From the NCBI GenBank assembly GCA_036004405.1, contig DASYRM010000159.1, positions 16,972 to 80,971 of the forward strand: a DNA stretch of 64,000 nucleotides, in the 5' to 3' direction. The notes under the pieces are model-generated. The model searched no databases and was not told the origin of the DNA. It saw nothing but the letters and a program-made list of their open reading frames with translations. The position numbers and the translations under genes were made by a program. Source of the DNA: DASYRM01 sp036004405 (GTDB taxonomy: Bacteria > Acidobacteriota > Vicinamibacteria > Vicinamibacterales > UBA2999). Of this stretch, positions 52,453-63,566 are shown one piece after another (position 1 is the first letter of the stretch; every line of letters starts with the position of its first letter).

Positions 52453-53724
52453 ATGACTGCGCCGTCCATCGTCCGTGAAGTGCTGCCGAACGGGCTGCGT
52501 CTGCTGACCGAGCGGATGCCCCACGTCCGCTCCGTCAGCATCGGCGTGTGGCTGGCGCGCGGGTCGCGGCACGAGTCGCTCGAACAGAGCGGCATCGCCC
52601 ACTTCGTCGAGCACATGCTGTTCAAGGGCACGTCCACGCGATCGGCCGAGGACATCGCCCAGACCATCGACTCGATCGGTGGACAGATGGACGCCTTTAC
52701 GTCCAAGGAATACGCCGGCTACTACCTGAAGGTGCTCGACGAGCACGTCCCGCTGGCCGTGGACGTCCTGTCCGATATCGTCATGCGCCCGGCGTTCGCC
52801 CAGGCGGACATCGAGCGCGAAAAGAAGGTGGTGCTCGAAGAGATCAAGATGGTCGAGGACACGCCCGACGATCTGGTCCACGAGATTTTCTCGGAGCACC
52901 TCTGGGAGAACCACCCGCTCGGCCGGCCCATTCTCGGCACCCCCGACAGCGTCAGCGCCCTGTCGCAGGACGTGCTGCGCGGCTACTTCGGCGGGACCTA
53001 CGTGGCGCCCAACCTGATCGTCGCAGCGGTCGGGAACATCGAGCACGAGCAGGTGCGGGCGCTGGTGGCGAAGGCCTTCGACGGTTTACCGGCGGCGGGC
53101 ACGCCGTTGGCGGAGCGGCCACCGCATGTCGTCCCGCGGGTCGTCGTCCGCAACAAGGAGCTCGAGCAGAGCCACGTGTGCCTCGGCACCAGCGGCTACC
53201 GGCAGGATCACGCCGACCGGTTTGCGAGCTACGCGCTCAATACCGTGTTGGGCGGCTCCATGAGCTCGCGCCTGTTCCAGAACGTGCGCGAGAAGCGGGG
53301 GCTGGCGTACGCGGTGTTCAGCGGGCTCAGCGCCTATCGTGATGCCGGCGCGGTGACCATCTACGCCGGCTGCGCCAACGAAGCCGTGGGCGAGCTGATC
53401 GACGTCGTCGTCGGCGAAATCCGCCGGCTGAAGGAAGACCCGATGTCGGACGTCGAGCTGCGACGTGCCAAGGACCACTTGAAGGGCAGCCTGATGCTCG
53501 GGCTCGAGAGCACGTCGAGCCGGATGTCGAACCTGGCGCGCCAGGAGATGTACTTCGACCGTCAGTTCAGCCTCGACGAGACGCTGCAGGGCGTCGAGGC
53601 GGTGACCCGCGACGACGTGCGTCGCGTGACGGATGAACTCTTCGCGCCCGCCGGCCTCGCGGCCACGGTTCTGGGCGCGGTCAACGGGCTGGAGATCCCG
53701 CGGGAACGGTTACATCTCGGCTGA
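52453..53724 (+). CDS. M16-family zinc metalloprotease
   Basis: A 423-residue pitrilysin/processing-peptidase-type protease. The inverted zinc motif is HFVEHMLFKGT (HxxEH, residues 53-63), with the distal Glu in EEIKMVEDTPDD about 75 residues on. The C-terminal half-domain has RLFQNVREKRGLAYAVFSGLSAY, the family's R/Y motif. No signal peptide, so cytoplasmic. purB starts one base after its stop, making it the first gene of the purB-SQLFMN transcription unit. Confidence 0.93.
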   Translation: MTAPSIVREVLPNGLRLLTERMPHVRSVSIGVWLARGSRHESLEQSGIAHFVEHMLFKGTSTRSAEDIAQTIDSIGGQMDAFTSKEYAGYYLKVLDEHVPLAVDVLSDIVMRPAFAQADIEREKKVVLEEIKMVEDTPDDLVHEIFSEHLWENHPLGRPILGTPDSVSALSQDVLRGYFGGTYVAPNLIVAAVGNIEHEQVRALVAKAFDGLPAAGTPLAERPPHVVPRVVVRNKELEQSHVCLGTSGYRQDHADRFASYALNTVLGGSMSSRLFQNVREKRGLAYAVFSGLSAYRDAGAVTIYAGCANEAVGELIDVVVGEIRRLKEDPMSDVELRRAKDHLKGSLMLGLESTSSRMSNLARQEMYFDRQFSLDETLQGVEAVTRDDVRRVTDELFAPAGLAATVLGAVNGLEIPRERLHLG

Positions 53725-53725
53725 C

Positions 53726-55039
53726 ATGATCCAGCGCTACACCCATCCGGACATGGGTCGCATCTGGAGCGACCAGCGCAAGTACGAAACGTGGCTGCAG
53801 GTGGAAATCGCAGCCGTCGAGGCCATGGCCAGGGTCGGCATCGCGCCGCCCGAGGCCGCGCGCGACATCAGGGAGAAGGGCGCCTTTACCGTGGCCCGCA
53901 TCGAGGAAATCGAGGCGGTGACGCAGCACGACGTGATCGCGTTCACCACCGCGGTCGCCGAGCACGTGGGCCCCTCGGCGCGCTGGCTGCACTTCGGGAT
54001 GACGTCGTCGGACGTCATCGACACGGCGCAGGCGCTGCAGATGCGCGAGGCCTGCGATCTCCTTCTCAAGAACCTCGAGGCGCTGATGGCGGCCGTGCGG
54101 CAGCGCGCCGCCGAGCATCGCCACACGCCGATGATCGGGCGCACGCACGGCGTGCACGCCGAGCCGATGACGTTCGGCCTCAAGCTGGCGCTGTGGTACG
54201 CCGAGCTCGGGCGCGATCGCGTCCGCCTCGAGCGCGCGCGTGCCGGAATTGCCGTGGGGATGCTCTCGGGCGCGGTCGGCACCTTTGCCCACCTCCCGCC
54301 GGACGTGGAGCGCGACACCTGCCGGACGCTCGGCCTCGAGCCGGTGGCGGTGGGCTCGCAGGTCATCCAGCGCGACCGCCACGCCGAGCTACTGTCGGCG
54401 CTGGCGATTACCGGGTCGACGCTGGAGAAGTGCGCGCTCGAAATCCGCGGGCTGCAGAAGACCGAGATCGGCGAGGTCGAGGAGCCGTTCGCCAAGGGGC
54501 AGAAGGGCTCGTCGGCGATGCCGCACAAGCGCAACCCGATCGGCTGCGAGCAGATCGTCGGGCTGGCGCGGCTGCTGCGCGCCAACGCCGGAGCGGCGTT
54601 CGAGAACAACGCGCTGTGGCACGAGCGCGACATCTCGCATTCCTCGGTGGAGCGCGTAATCATCCCCGACAGCTTCATCACGCTCGATCACATGCTGCGC
54701 CGCTTTACCCGTATCGTGAGCGGCATGGTGGTCTATCCGGACCGGATGCGCGAGAATCTGGATCGGTCGCGCGGGGTGGTGTTCTCGGGCACGGTGCTGC
54801 TGGAGCTGGCCCGCCGCGGCGTGTCGCGCGAACAGGCCTACGAGTGGGTGCAGCGGAACGCCATGCGCTCGTTTCACGAAGCCAAGGATTTCAGGGCCCT
54901 GCTCCTGGCCGACGCCGATGTGACGCGGGTGCTCACGCCGGTCGAGATCGCGACGGCGTTCGATCTCGGCGAGCAGCTGCGCCACGTCGACGACATCTTC
55001 GATCGCGTGTTTGGCGCCGCGGCCGGCGCCGCGGGCTGA
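53726..55039 (+). CDS. purB: Adenylosuccinate lyase
   Basis: A 437-residue fumarase/aspartase-superfamily lyase used twice in purine synthesis. RYTHPDMGRIWSDQRKYETWLQVE at the N-terminus, HFGMTSSDVIDTA, MIGRTHGVHAEPMTFG with catalytic His, and the signature KGSSAMPHKRNPIGCE with catalytic Ser. ATG 53726 is one base after the protease stop; the longer frame from 53633 is a shadow inside that gene. Confidence 0.96.
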   Translation: MIQRYTHPDMGRIWSDQRKYETWLQVEIAAVEAMARVGIAPPEAARDIREKGAFTVARIEEIEAVTQHDVIAFTTAVAEHVGPSARWLHFGMTSSDVIDTAQALQMREACDLLLKNLEALMAAVRQRAAEHRHTPMIGRTHGVHAEPMTFGLKLALWYAELGRDRVRLERARAGIAVGMLSGAVGTFAHLPPDVERDTCRTLGLEPVAVGSQVIQRDRHAELLSALAITGSTLEKCALEIRGLQKTEIGEVEEPFAKGQKGSSAMPHKRNPIGCEQIVGLARLLRANAGAAFENNALWHERDISHSSVERVIIPDSFITLDHMLRRFTRIVSGMVVYPDRMRENLDRSRGVVFSGTVLLELARRGVSREQAYEWVQRNAMRSFHEAKDFRALLLADADVTRVLTPVEIATAFDLGEQLRHVDDIFDRVFGAAAGAAG

Positions 55040-55058
55040 CCTCGAGAAGGACTAGCAG

Positions 55059-55316
55059 ATGCGCGTGCGTGTGTTCGTGACCCTCAAACCGTCCGTCTTC
55101 GATCCCCAAGGCACGACCGTCGCCGAAGCGCTGCACACGCTCGGGTTCGGCTCGGTGGACGGCGTGCGGCAAGGCAAGTACTTCGAGCTCGACATTGCCG
55201 CGTCGAGCGCCGAAGAGGCGAAGCAGGTGGCCACCGATGCCGCCGACAAGCTGCTCGCCAACCCGGTCATCGAAAGCTATCGCGTGGAAGTGGATACAGC
55301 TGGAGGCGCCCGATGA
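55059..55316 (+). CDS. purS: FGAM synthase subunit PurS
   Basis: An 85-residue PurS: RVRVFVTLKPSVFDPQGTTVAEALHTLGFGSVDGVRQGKYFEL, then VIESYRVEV. It bridges PurQ and PurL in the three-part formylglycinamidine synthase. GAGAAGGA is well placed before the ATG. Its TGA overlaps the purQ ATG. Confidence 0.95.
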   Translation: MRVRVFVTLKPSVFDPQGTTVAEALHTLGFGSVDGVRQGKYFELDIAASSAEEAKQVATDAADKLLANPVIESYRVEVDTAGGAR

Positions 55317-56049
55317 AGTTCGCGGTCGTCGTCTTCCCCGGTTCCAACAGCGATCACGACGCGCACTACGCGGTGGAGGGGCCGCTCGGCGAAGAGGCCC
55401 GGTTCGTCTGGCACAAGGGCACCAGCCTGGGCGACGCCGACGCCGTCATTCTTCCCGGCGGCTTCGCGCACGGCGACTACCTGCGCACCGGCGCCATCGC
55501 GCGCTTCTCACCCATCATGGCGGACGTGCGGCGCTTTGCCGACGCCGGCGGCCCGGTGCTCGGCATCTGCAACGGCTTCCAGGTGCTCCTCGAGGCGGGT
55601 CTCCTGCCGGGCGCGATGCTGCGCAACGACAGCCTGCACTTCCGCTGCGAATTCGTCAGCGTCCGCGTCGAGCACGTCGATACACCGTTTACCGCCGCCT
55701 GCCGCCCCGGCCAGGTGCTCCGCATGCCGATCGCACACGGCGAAGGCAACTACTACGCCGATCCCGAGGTGCTGGCGCGGCTCGAAGCCAACCGGCAGGT
55801 GCTGTTCCGCTACGTCGATGCGTCCGGCCAGGTGACGCGCGACAGCAATCCCAACGGGTCGGTGGCCAACGTGGCCGGCCTCTGCAACGAGGCGCGCAAC
55901 GTCGTCGGCCTGATGCCGCACCCCGAGCGCGCGTGCGAGCTGGCGATCAACGGCGCCGACGGTCTGGTGATGCTGCAGTCGGCGGTGCACTGGTTCACGC
56001 GGCGGGCGCCGGCCTCGGTGGCCGTGCGCGGTGCCAGCAGCCTGAGCGC

Positions 56050-56053
<4 letters not shown>
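55313..56053 (+). CDS. purQ: FGAM synthase glutaminase subunit PurQ
   Basis: A 246-residue class I glutamine amidotransferase: KFAVVVFPGSNSDHDAHYA, GGFAHGDYLRTGAIA, nucleophile in LGICNGFQVLLEAGLLPGA, and the His/Glu pair in GLMPHPERACE. It supplies ammonia to PurL. ATGA overlaps join it to purS upstream and purL downstream, so the three subunits are translationally coupled. The C-terminal 20 residues extend slightly beyond most homologues. Confidence 0.96.
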
Positions 56054-58293
<2,240 letters not shown>

Positions 58294-58298
58294 GGCCG

Positions 58299-58341
58299 TA
58301 CTATAGGGATGAGAGCTCGTCGGTCGCGAGGTGTCACCTCG
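58299..58341 (+). promoter_or_regulatory. Possible purF internal promoter and palindrome
   Basis: TACTAT (58299-58304), without a clear -35, then CGAGGTG-T-CACCTCG (58327-58341), a perfect 15-bp inverted repeat 16 bp before the purF ATG. It could be an operator or an RNA hairpin tuning purF translation within the operon. Confidence 0.45.
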
Positions 58342-58357
58342 TGAGAACTGGAGAAGC

Positions 58358-59887
58358 ATGTTCGACAAGTTCAAAGACGAGTGCGGAGTGTTCGGGATCT
58401 TCGGGCACCCGGAGGCCGCGAACCTCACCTACCTGGGGCTCTACGCGCTGCAGCACCGCGGCCAGGAAAGCGCCGGCATTGCCTCGGCCGACGGCAACCG
58501 CATCCGCGCCTCGCGCGCGATGGGCTATGTCAACGACGCGTTCGACAGCGACACGCTCGCCGGCCTGACCGGGTACCTCGCCGCCGGGCACGTGCGCTAC
58601 TCGACCGCCGGCGAGAGCCGCATCGCCAACGCCCAGCCGATCGTGATCGACAGCGCGCATGGCCAGCTGGCGCTCGGGCACAACGGCAATCTGATCAACG
58701 CCGGCGAGCTGCGTGACGCGCTCGTCAGCGAAGGCGCGATCTTTCAGACCAGCACCGACAGCGAGGTCGTCGTGCACCTGTTCGCGCGGTCGAAGGCGCC
58801 GACCGTCGAAGCGGCGATCATCGACGCCATCGGCCAGGTGCGCGGTGCCTACTCGTTCGTGCTGATGACGAAGGACCGGATCATCGGCGTGCGCGATCCG
58901 CACGGGTTCCGGCCGCTCGCGCTCGGGCGTCTGGGCGACTCCTGGGTGATCTGCTCGGAAACCTGCGCCATGGACCTCATCGGCGCCACCTACGTGCGCG
59001 ACGTCGAGCCGGGCGAGATGGTGATCGCGAACGCCTCCGGCCTGCGGTCGATGAAGCCGTTTGCGCCGGCAAAGCATTCGCAGTGCATCTTCGAGCACGT
59101 GTACTTCTCGCGCCCCGACAGCTACGTGTTCGGGGAAAGCGTCAACGAAGTGCGCACCGAGTTCGGGCGGCGGCTGGCGCGCGAGGCCGGCGTGCCGGCC
59201 GATGTCATCGTGCCGATACCCGACTCGGGCGTCTGCGCGGCCGTGGGCTACGCCGAGCAGTCCGGGATTCCTATGCGGATGGGCCTCATCCGCAATCACT
59301 ACGTGGGCCGCACGTTCATCCAGCCGCAGCAGTCGATCCGGCACTTTGGCGTGCGCGTGAAGCTCAATCCGGTCAAGAGCATCCTCGGTGGCAAGCGGGT
59401 GGTGCTAGTGGACGACTCGATCGTGCGCGGCACGACGAGCCGCAAGATCGTGCGCATGGTGCGCAGCGCGGGCGCCAAAGAAGTGCACATGCGCATCAGC
59501 TGCCCGCCGACCATCTCGCCGTGCTTCTACGGCGTGGACACGCCGCGGCGCTCCGAGCTGATTGCGGCGACGCACACGCTCGAGGAGATCCGCAAGTATC
59601 TCGATGCCGACAGCGTCGCCTATCTGAGCCTCGACGGCCTGACCGATTCGGTGCCCTCCGGCAAGACGCGGTACTGCACGTCGTGCTACACCGGCGTCTA
59701 TCCGGTGGCGTTCCCGCGCGACGAGAAGGCCTATCTGCAGCTGGCCCTCAAGCTCAATCCGGAGCCGGCGCCGCCGTCGGCGCCGCAGCCGGTGACGACG
59801 GCCGGCTTCGACGGCGAAGAGCTGACGGGGGCGGCGGCCGAGCAGCTGGCCGGCGCCGGGTCGTCGCGCAGCCGCCGCTCGGAGTAG
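58358..59887 (+). CDS. purF: Amidophosphoribosyltransferase
   Basis: A 509-residue first enzyme of purine synthesis (PRPP + Gln to phosphoribosylamine). A short propeptide MFDKFKDE precedes catalytic Cys9 (CGVFGIFG). The Ntn domain has LQHRGQESAGIAS and GHVRYSTAGES; the PRTase loop is RVVLVDDSIVRGTTSRKIV. Extra cysteines (SQCIFEHVYF, SCPPTISPCFYGVD, RYCTSCYTG) match the Bacillus-type 4Fe-4S, oxygen-sensitive form. ATG 58358 follows GGAG; the C-terminal 40 residues are an Ala/Pro-rich tail. Confidence 0.97.
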   Translation: MFDKFKDECGVFGIFGHPEAANLTYLGLYALQHRGQESAGIASADGNRIRASRAMGYVNDAFDSDTLAGLTGYLAAGHVRYSTAGESRIANAQPIVIDSAHGQLALGHNGNLINAGELRDALVSEGAIFQTSTDSEVVVHLFARSKAPTVEAAIIDAIGQVRGAYSFVLMTKDRIIGVRDPHGFRPLALGRLGDSWVICSETCAMDLIGATYVRDVEPGEMVIANASGLRSMKPFAPAKHSQCIFEHVYFSRPDSYVFGESVNEVRTEFGRRLAREAGVPADVIVPIPDSGVCAAVGYAEQSGIPMRMGLIRNHYVGRTFIQPQQSIRHFGVRVKLNPVKSILGGKRVVLVDDSIVRGTTSRKIVRMVRSAGAKEVHMRISCPPTISPCFYGVDTPRRSELIAATHTLEEIRKYLDADSVAYLSLDGLTDSVPSGKTRYCTSCYTGVYPVAFPRDEKAYLQLALKLNPEPAPPSAPQPVTTAGFDGEELTGAAAEQLAGAGSSRSRRSE

Positions 59888-59895
59888 GGCGGCCG

Positions 59896-60942
59896 ATGGA
59901 CTACAAGGCGTCGGGCGTCGACATCGACGCCGGCAACGAGGCCGTCCGCCGCATCCGCGGCCTGGCGCGATCGACCTTCACGCCCGCGGTTCTCTCCGAC
60001 ATCGGCTCGTTCGGCGGGCTGTTCCGCCTCGAGCCGGGGCGGTTCAAAGACCTGGTGCTGGTGGCCAGCGCCGATGGCGTCGGCACGAAGCTGAAGGTCG
60101 CCTTCATGGCCCGCAAGCACGACACGGTGGGCATGGACCTGGTGAACCACTGCGTCAACGACATCCTGGTGCAGGGTGCTGAGCCGCTCTTCTTCCTCGA
60201 CTATCTCGCCACCGGCAAGCTGTCGCCGCAGGTTGCGGAATCGATCGTCGGCGGCATGGCAGCGGCGTGCCGCGAGAACGGCTGCGCGCTGCTCGGCGGG
60301 GAGACCGCCGAGATGCCTGGGTTCTACGCCGACGGCGAATACGACCTGGCCGGATTCATCGTCGGGGCGGCGGACCGGGAGCGCTTGATCACCGGCCGCG
60401 GTATCGGCGCCGGCGACGTGCTCATCAGCGTGCCGTCCAGCGGGCTGCACACCAACGGCTATTCGCTCGCGCGCCGGATCGTGTTCGAGCACCTGGGCCT
60501 GTCGGTGGACAGCCATGTGCCGGCGCTCGGACGGACCATCGGCGAGGCGCTGCTCGAGCCGCACCGGTCGTATCTGCAGCTCGTACGGCCGATGCTCGAC
60601 GGCGGCTTGATCAAGGGCATGGCGCACATCACCGGCGGCGGCATCACGGACAACCTGCCGCGCGTGCTGCCGGCCTCGGTCGTGGCGAGCGTGGACCTGT
60701 CGCGCTGGCACGTGCCGCCGATCTTCCAGTGGTTGATGGAGCAGGGGCGCGTGCCGCTCGACGACATGCTGCGCACGTTCAACATGGGCGTGGGCCTCGT
60801 CATCGTCACCTCCGCCGCGAAGGTGGATCACGTGATGGAGGAGTTGGCCGCCCGCGGCGGGCGCGACGCGCGCGTCATCGGCGGGATCATCCCGGGCCAG
60901 GGCCCCGCCGTTGCCTACACCGGGAGTCCGTTGCTGGCGTGA
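59896..60942 (+). CDS. purM: Phosphoribosylformylglycinamidine cyclo-ligase
   Basis: A 348-residue AIR synthase: SGVDIDAGNEAVRRIRGLARSTF, VASADGVGTKLKVAF (ATP site), GMDLVNHCVNDILVQGAEPLFFLDY, GCALLGGETAEMPGFY, GLVIVTSAAKVDHVM. It starts 8 bp after purF, and its TGA overlaps the purN GTG. Confidence 0.97.
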   Translation: MDYKASGVDIDAGNEAVRRIRGLARSTFTPAVLSDIGSFGGLFRLEPGRFKDLVLVASADGVGTKLKVAFMARKHDTVGMDLVNHCVNDILVQGAEPLFFLDYLATGKLSPQVAESIVGGMAAACRENGCALLGGETAEMPGFYADGEYDLAGFIVGAADRERLITGRGIGAGDVLISVPSSGLHTNGYSLARRIVFEHLGLSVDSHVPALGRTIGEALLEPHRSYLQLVRPMLDGGLIKGMAHITGGGITDNLPRVLPASVVASVDLSRWHVPPIFQWLMEQGRVPLDDMLRTFNMGVGLVIVTSAAKVDHVMEELAARGGRDARVIGGIIPGQGPAVAYTGSPLLA

Positions 60943-61556
60943 GGTTTCCGTCCCGCCGCCTCGGCGTGCTCGTCTCGGGCCGCGGCAGCAACCTGCAGGC
61001 GCTCATCGACGCCATCGCTGACGGCCGTCTCGACGCGTCGATTGCCGTCGTGATCTCGAACGTCGCCGGGGCCGGTGGCCTCGATCGGGCGCGAAGCGCC
61101 GGGGTCGAGACGGCCGTCATCGATCATCGCGGCTGGCCGTCGCGCGACGACTACGATCGGGCGCTCGTCGAGGAGCTCCGCGCCCGCGAGGTCGAGGTCG
61201 TGTGCCTCGCCGGGTTCATGCGCCGGATCGGCACGGCGTTCGTCGAGGCGTTTCCCAACGCCGTCGTGAACATCCATCCATCGCTGCTGCCGTCGTTTCC
61301 GGGCCTCCACGCGCAGGCGCAGGCGCTTGCCCACGGTGTGAAGGTGAGCGGCGTCACCGTGCACCTCGTCACCACCGAGCTCGACGCCGGCCCCATCATC
61401 GTCCAACGCGCCGTGCAGGTTCTCGAGAGCGACACCGAGGAGACTCTTGCCGCGCGGATCCTCGTTGAAGAGCACATCGCCTACCCCGAAGCGGTCCAGC
61501 GGCTGCTGGACGGCGAGTGGATGGTCGATGGCCGCCGCTTCCTGACGGCCGAGTAG
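60939..61556 (+). CDS. purN: Phosphoribosylglycinamide formyltransferase
   Basis: A 205-residue folate-dependent GAR transformylase: RLGVLVSGRGSNLQALIDAI, VVCLAGFMRRIGTAFVEAFPNAVVNIHPSLLPSFPG with the catalytic Asn-His, and VSGVTVHLVTTELDAGPIIVQ with the Asp. GTG 60939 overlaps the purM stop. Last gene of the purB-N unit; a long GA/CT hairpin follows. Confidence 0.96.
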   Translation: MRFPSRRLGVLVSGRGSNLQALIDAIADGRLDASIAVVISNVAGAGGLDRARSAGVETAVIDHRGWPSRDDYDRALVEELRAREVEVVCLAGFMRRIGTAFVEAFPNAVVNIHPSLLPSFPGLHAQAQALAHGVKVSGVTVHLVTTELDAGPIIVQRAVQVLESDTEETLAARILVEEHIAYPEAVQRLLDGEWMVDGRRFLTAE

Positions 61557-61564
61557 GCTGAGAA

Positions 61565-61616
61565 GGCAGAGAGGGCAGAGAAGGGAAAGCCCTTGCCCCT
61601 CTCCGCCCTCTCTGCC
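61565..61616 (+). terminator. Long purine/pyrimidine hairpin after purN
   Basis: GGCAGAGAGGGC (61565-61576) pairs with GCCCTCTCTGCC (61605-61616); an inner AAGGG/CCCTT pairing brings the ends closer. It starts 8 bp after the stop. No T-tract, so a 3'-end or REP-like role is uncertain. Confidence 0.55.
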
Positions 61617-61648
61617 ATCTCTGCCCACTCCGTTACACTTGGCGGCAC

Positions 61649-62929
61649 ATGGATCTGTACGACGAGCTGGCGTGGCGTGGCATGGTCTACGACACGACCG
61701 AAGGGCTGCGCGAGGTCATTGCCCGCGAGAGCCTGACCGCCTACATCGGCTTCGACCCCACCGCCGCCAGCCTGCACGTCGGCTCGCTCCTGCAGGTGAT
61801 GGCGCTGGCGCGGCTGCAGCGCTGCGGGCACTCGCCGATCGCCCTCGTCGGCGGCGGCACCGGCCTCATCGGCGATCCGAGCGGCAAGACGGTAGAGCGA
61901 TCGCTGCTCACGTCCGAACAGGCGGATGTGAACGTGCGCGGTATCCGCGCGCAGCTGGAGCGGTTTCTCGACTTCGATCGCTCGGCTCATTCGGCGCGGC
62001 TCGTCAACAACCACGAGTGGCTGGGGTCGCTGAGCGCGCTCGAATTCATGCGCGATGTCGGCAAGTACTTCACCGTGAACTACATGCTCGCCAAGGAGTC
62101 GGTGAAGCGGCGGGTCGAGAGCGAAGACGGTATTTCCTACACCGAGTTCAGCTACCTGCTGCTGCAGTCGTACGACTTCCTCGTGCTGCACGACCGCTTT
62201 GGCTGCACGCTGCAGATGGGCGGCAGTGACCAGTGGGGCAACATTACTGCCGGCCTCGATCTGATCCGGAAGCTGCGCGGAGCCCGCGCACACGGCATGG
62301 TGCTGCCGCTGGTCACGTCGGCGTCGGGCACGAAGTTCGGCAAGACGGAGGCCGGCACCGTGTGGCTCGACCCGGCGCTCACTACGCCGTACGAGTTCTA
62401 CCAGTTCTGGTTCAACGTCGACGATCGCGACGCCGTGCGCTACCTGAAGTTCTTCACGTTTCTCGACGCCGCGGCGATTGCGGCGCTCGAAGCCGCGAGC
62501 GCGAAAGAACCGGAGAAGCGCCACGCGCAGCGTGAGCTGGCGCGCGAGGTGACGCGCCTGGTGCACGGCGACACCGCGGTTCACGAGGCCGAGGCCGCCG
62601 CGGAGAAGCTGTTTCGTGGCGATTTGACGGCCATGTCCGTGACGGAGCTCCTGCAGATCTTCCCCAACGTGCCGTCGTGCGACCTCGCGCCCGTCGAAGC
62701 GGGATGGTCGGTGCCCGAGCTTCTCACCGCGGCCGGGGTGGCGTCGTCGAAGAGCGAGGCCGTGCGCCTGGTCAGAGGCGGGGGAATCTCGCTGAATGGG
62801 CGGCGGGTGGCCGACGAGAAGGAGCGGGTGACCAGAGCGCAGGCCATTGACGGCCGTATCTTTGTGATTCGAAAGGGGAAACGGGACAATTTCCTGGTCC
62901 GCCTCGTGGGAGGCGGAGTGGGCGGGTGA
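61649..62929 (+). CDS. tyrS: Tyrosyl-tRNA synthetase
   Basis: A 426-residue class I synthetase. AYIGFDPTAASLHVGSLLQV holds the HIGH-like HVGS, VGGGTGLIGDPSGK follows, the tyrosine site has YTEFSYLLLQSYDF and LQMGGSDQWGNI, and the KMSKS-like loop is GTKFGKTEAG. The C-terminal S4 RNA-binding domain (SSKSEAVRLVRGGGISLNGRRV) spans about 355-425. TACACT lies 9 nt before the ATG, so the leader is very short. Confidence 0.96.
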   Translation: MDLYDELAWRGMVYDTTEGLREVIARESLTAYIGFDPTAASLHVGSLLQVMALARLQRCGHSPIALVGGGTGLIGDPSGKTVERSLLTSEQADVNVRGIRAQLERFLDFDRSAHSARLVNNHEWLGSLSALEFMRDVGKYFTVNYMLAKESVKRRVESEDGISYTEFSYLLLQSYDFLVLHDRFGCTLQMGGSDQWGNITAGLDLIRKLRGARAHGMVLPLVTSASGTKFGKTEAGTVWLDPALTTPYEFYQFWFNVDDRDAVRYLKFFTFLDAAAIAALEAASAKEPEKRHAQRELAREVTRLVHGDTAVHEAEAAAEKLFRGDLTAMSVTELLQIFPNVPSCDLAPVEAGWSVPELLTAAGVASSKSEAVRLVRGGGISLNGRRVADEKERVTRAQAIDGRIFVIRKGKRDNFLVRLVGGGVGG

Positions 62930-62960
62930 CCCGTGTGGATTGGGCGGCTGGGCGCGGTTG

Positions 62961-62989
62961 TTGACAGGTCAGAGCTCCTGACCTACTAT
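62961..62989 (+). promoter_or_regulatory. rrn upstream promoter P1 with palindromic spacer
   Basis: TTGACA (62961-62966), 17-nt spacer, TACTAT (62984-62989). The spacer is exactly GGTCAG-AGCTC-CTGACC, a perfect inverted repeat. Predicted start near 62996. Confidence 0.8.
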
Positions 62990-62995
62990 TCATAG

Positions 62996-63167
62996 GTTCG
63001 CTGGGTGGTTGCTACACGCACCGAGCGGGTCCGAGCGGACCCCAGAGTTGCGGCGCGTAACCGCCAGAAGCGGCGGGCCCTTCCGGGTTAGCCAGTTTCC
63101 AGGTTGGTCTCATCCCAGTCGCTCTAGGAGCCGCTGGGGTAGAGTCTTCCGCAAGTGAAATTTAGGC
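62996..63167 (+). ncRNA. Structured leader or small RNA candidate between rrn promoters
   Basis: About 170 nt with clear hairpins: GGGTCC-GAGC-GGACCC, CCGC-CAGAA-GCGG enclosed by TAACC/GGTTA, and CCCAG-TC-GCTC-TAG-GAGC-CG-CTGGG near 63115-63140. No protein frame is convincing. It may just be rrn leader, or a separate RNA of 6S-like length; I could not match a known family. Confidence 0.4.
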
Positions 63168-63196
63168 TTGACAAGGTTTGGTTCGGTCTGTAGTCT
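63168..63196 (+). promoter_or_regulatory. rrn promoter P2
   Basis: TTGACA (63168-63173), 17-nt spacer, TAGTCT (63191-63196); predicted start near 63203, about 365 nt before mature 16S. Confidence 0.8.
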
Positions 63197-63566
63197 TGGA
63201 AGGTTCCCCCAAAAACGACCCCTTGGGGTTGAAAACGTGGGAACCTCGGCGAGGCTCAGGTTGCAGCGCTGCGGTGCAGCGAAGCCGTCGGGTCTGGCCG
63301 GGCTTCCGGTTCTTTGAAAACTAGATAGAGCGTGCAAGCACTTAACGTGATCTGATCGACCGATCGCAAGATTGGAAGATTCGATCGCCCGTCGAGTGTC
63401 AGCAGGTGGCATCTCGCCGAAGCGCGCAAGCGCCGAAGCGGATGAACCACCTAATAAGACCAAGTAACAACAACGCAAGAGCCAAGTCAACAGGCGATCG
63501 CGTTAATAAGTTGCTTCTTGTGTATGGCAGGCCGAAAGGTCCGCTTCTACATAAGAACAGCGCATT
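63197..63566 (+). other. 16S rRNA leader (pre-rRNA 5' external spacer)
   Basis: About 370 bp without genes. A hairpin GGTTCCC (63202-63208)/GGGAACC (63239-63245) with inner CCCC-TT-GGGG opens the transcript. TTCTTTGAAAACT (63310-63322) resembles a boxA antitermination element. The remainder should contain the RNase III processing strand, whose partner is beyond the window. Short frames here are not genes. Confidence 0.65.

Noticed and set aside
62996..63167. Firm call of 6S RNA or SRP RNA
   Set aside because: Length and hairpins are suggestive, but the diagnostic 6S bubble or SRP GGAA/GNAR loop could not be identified.
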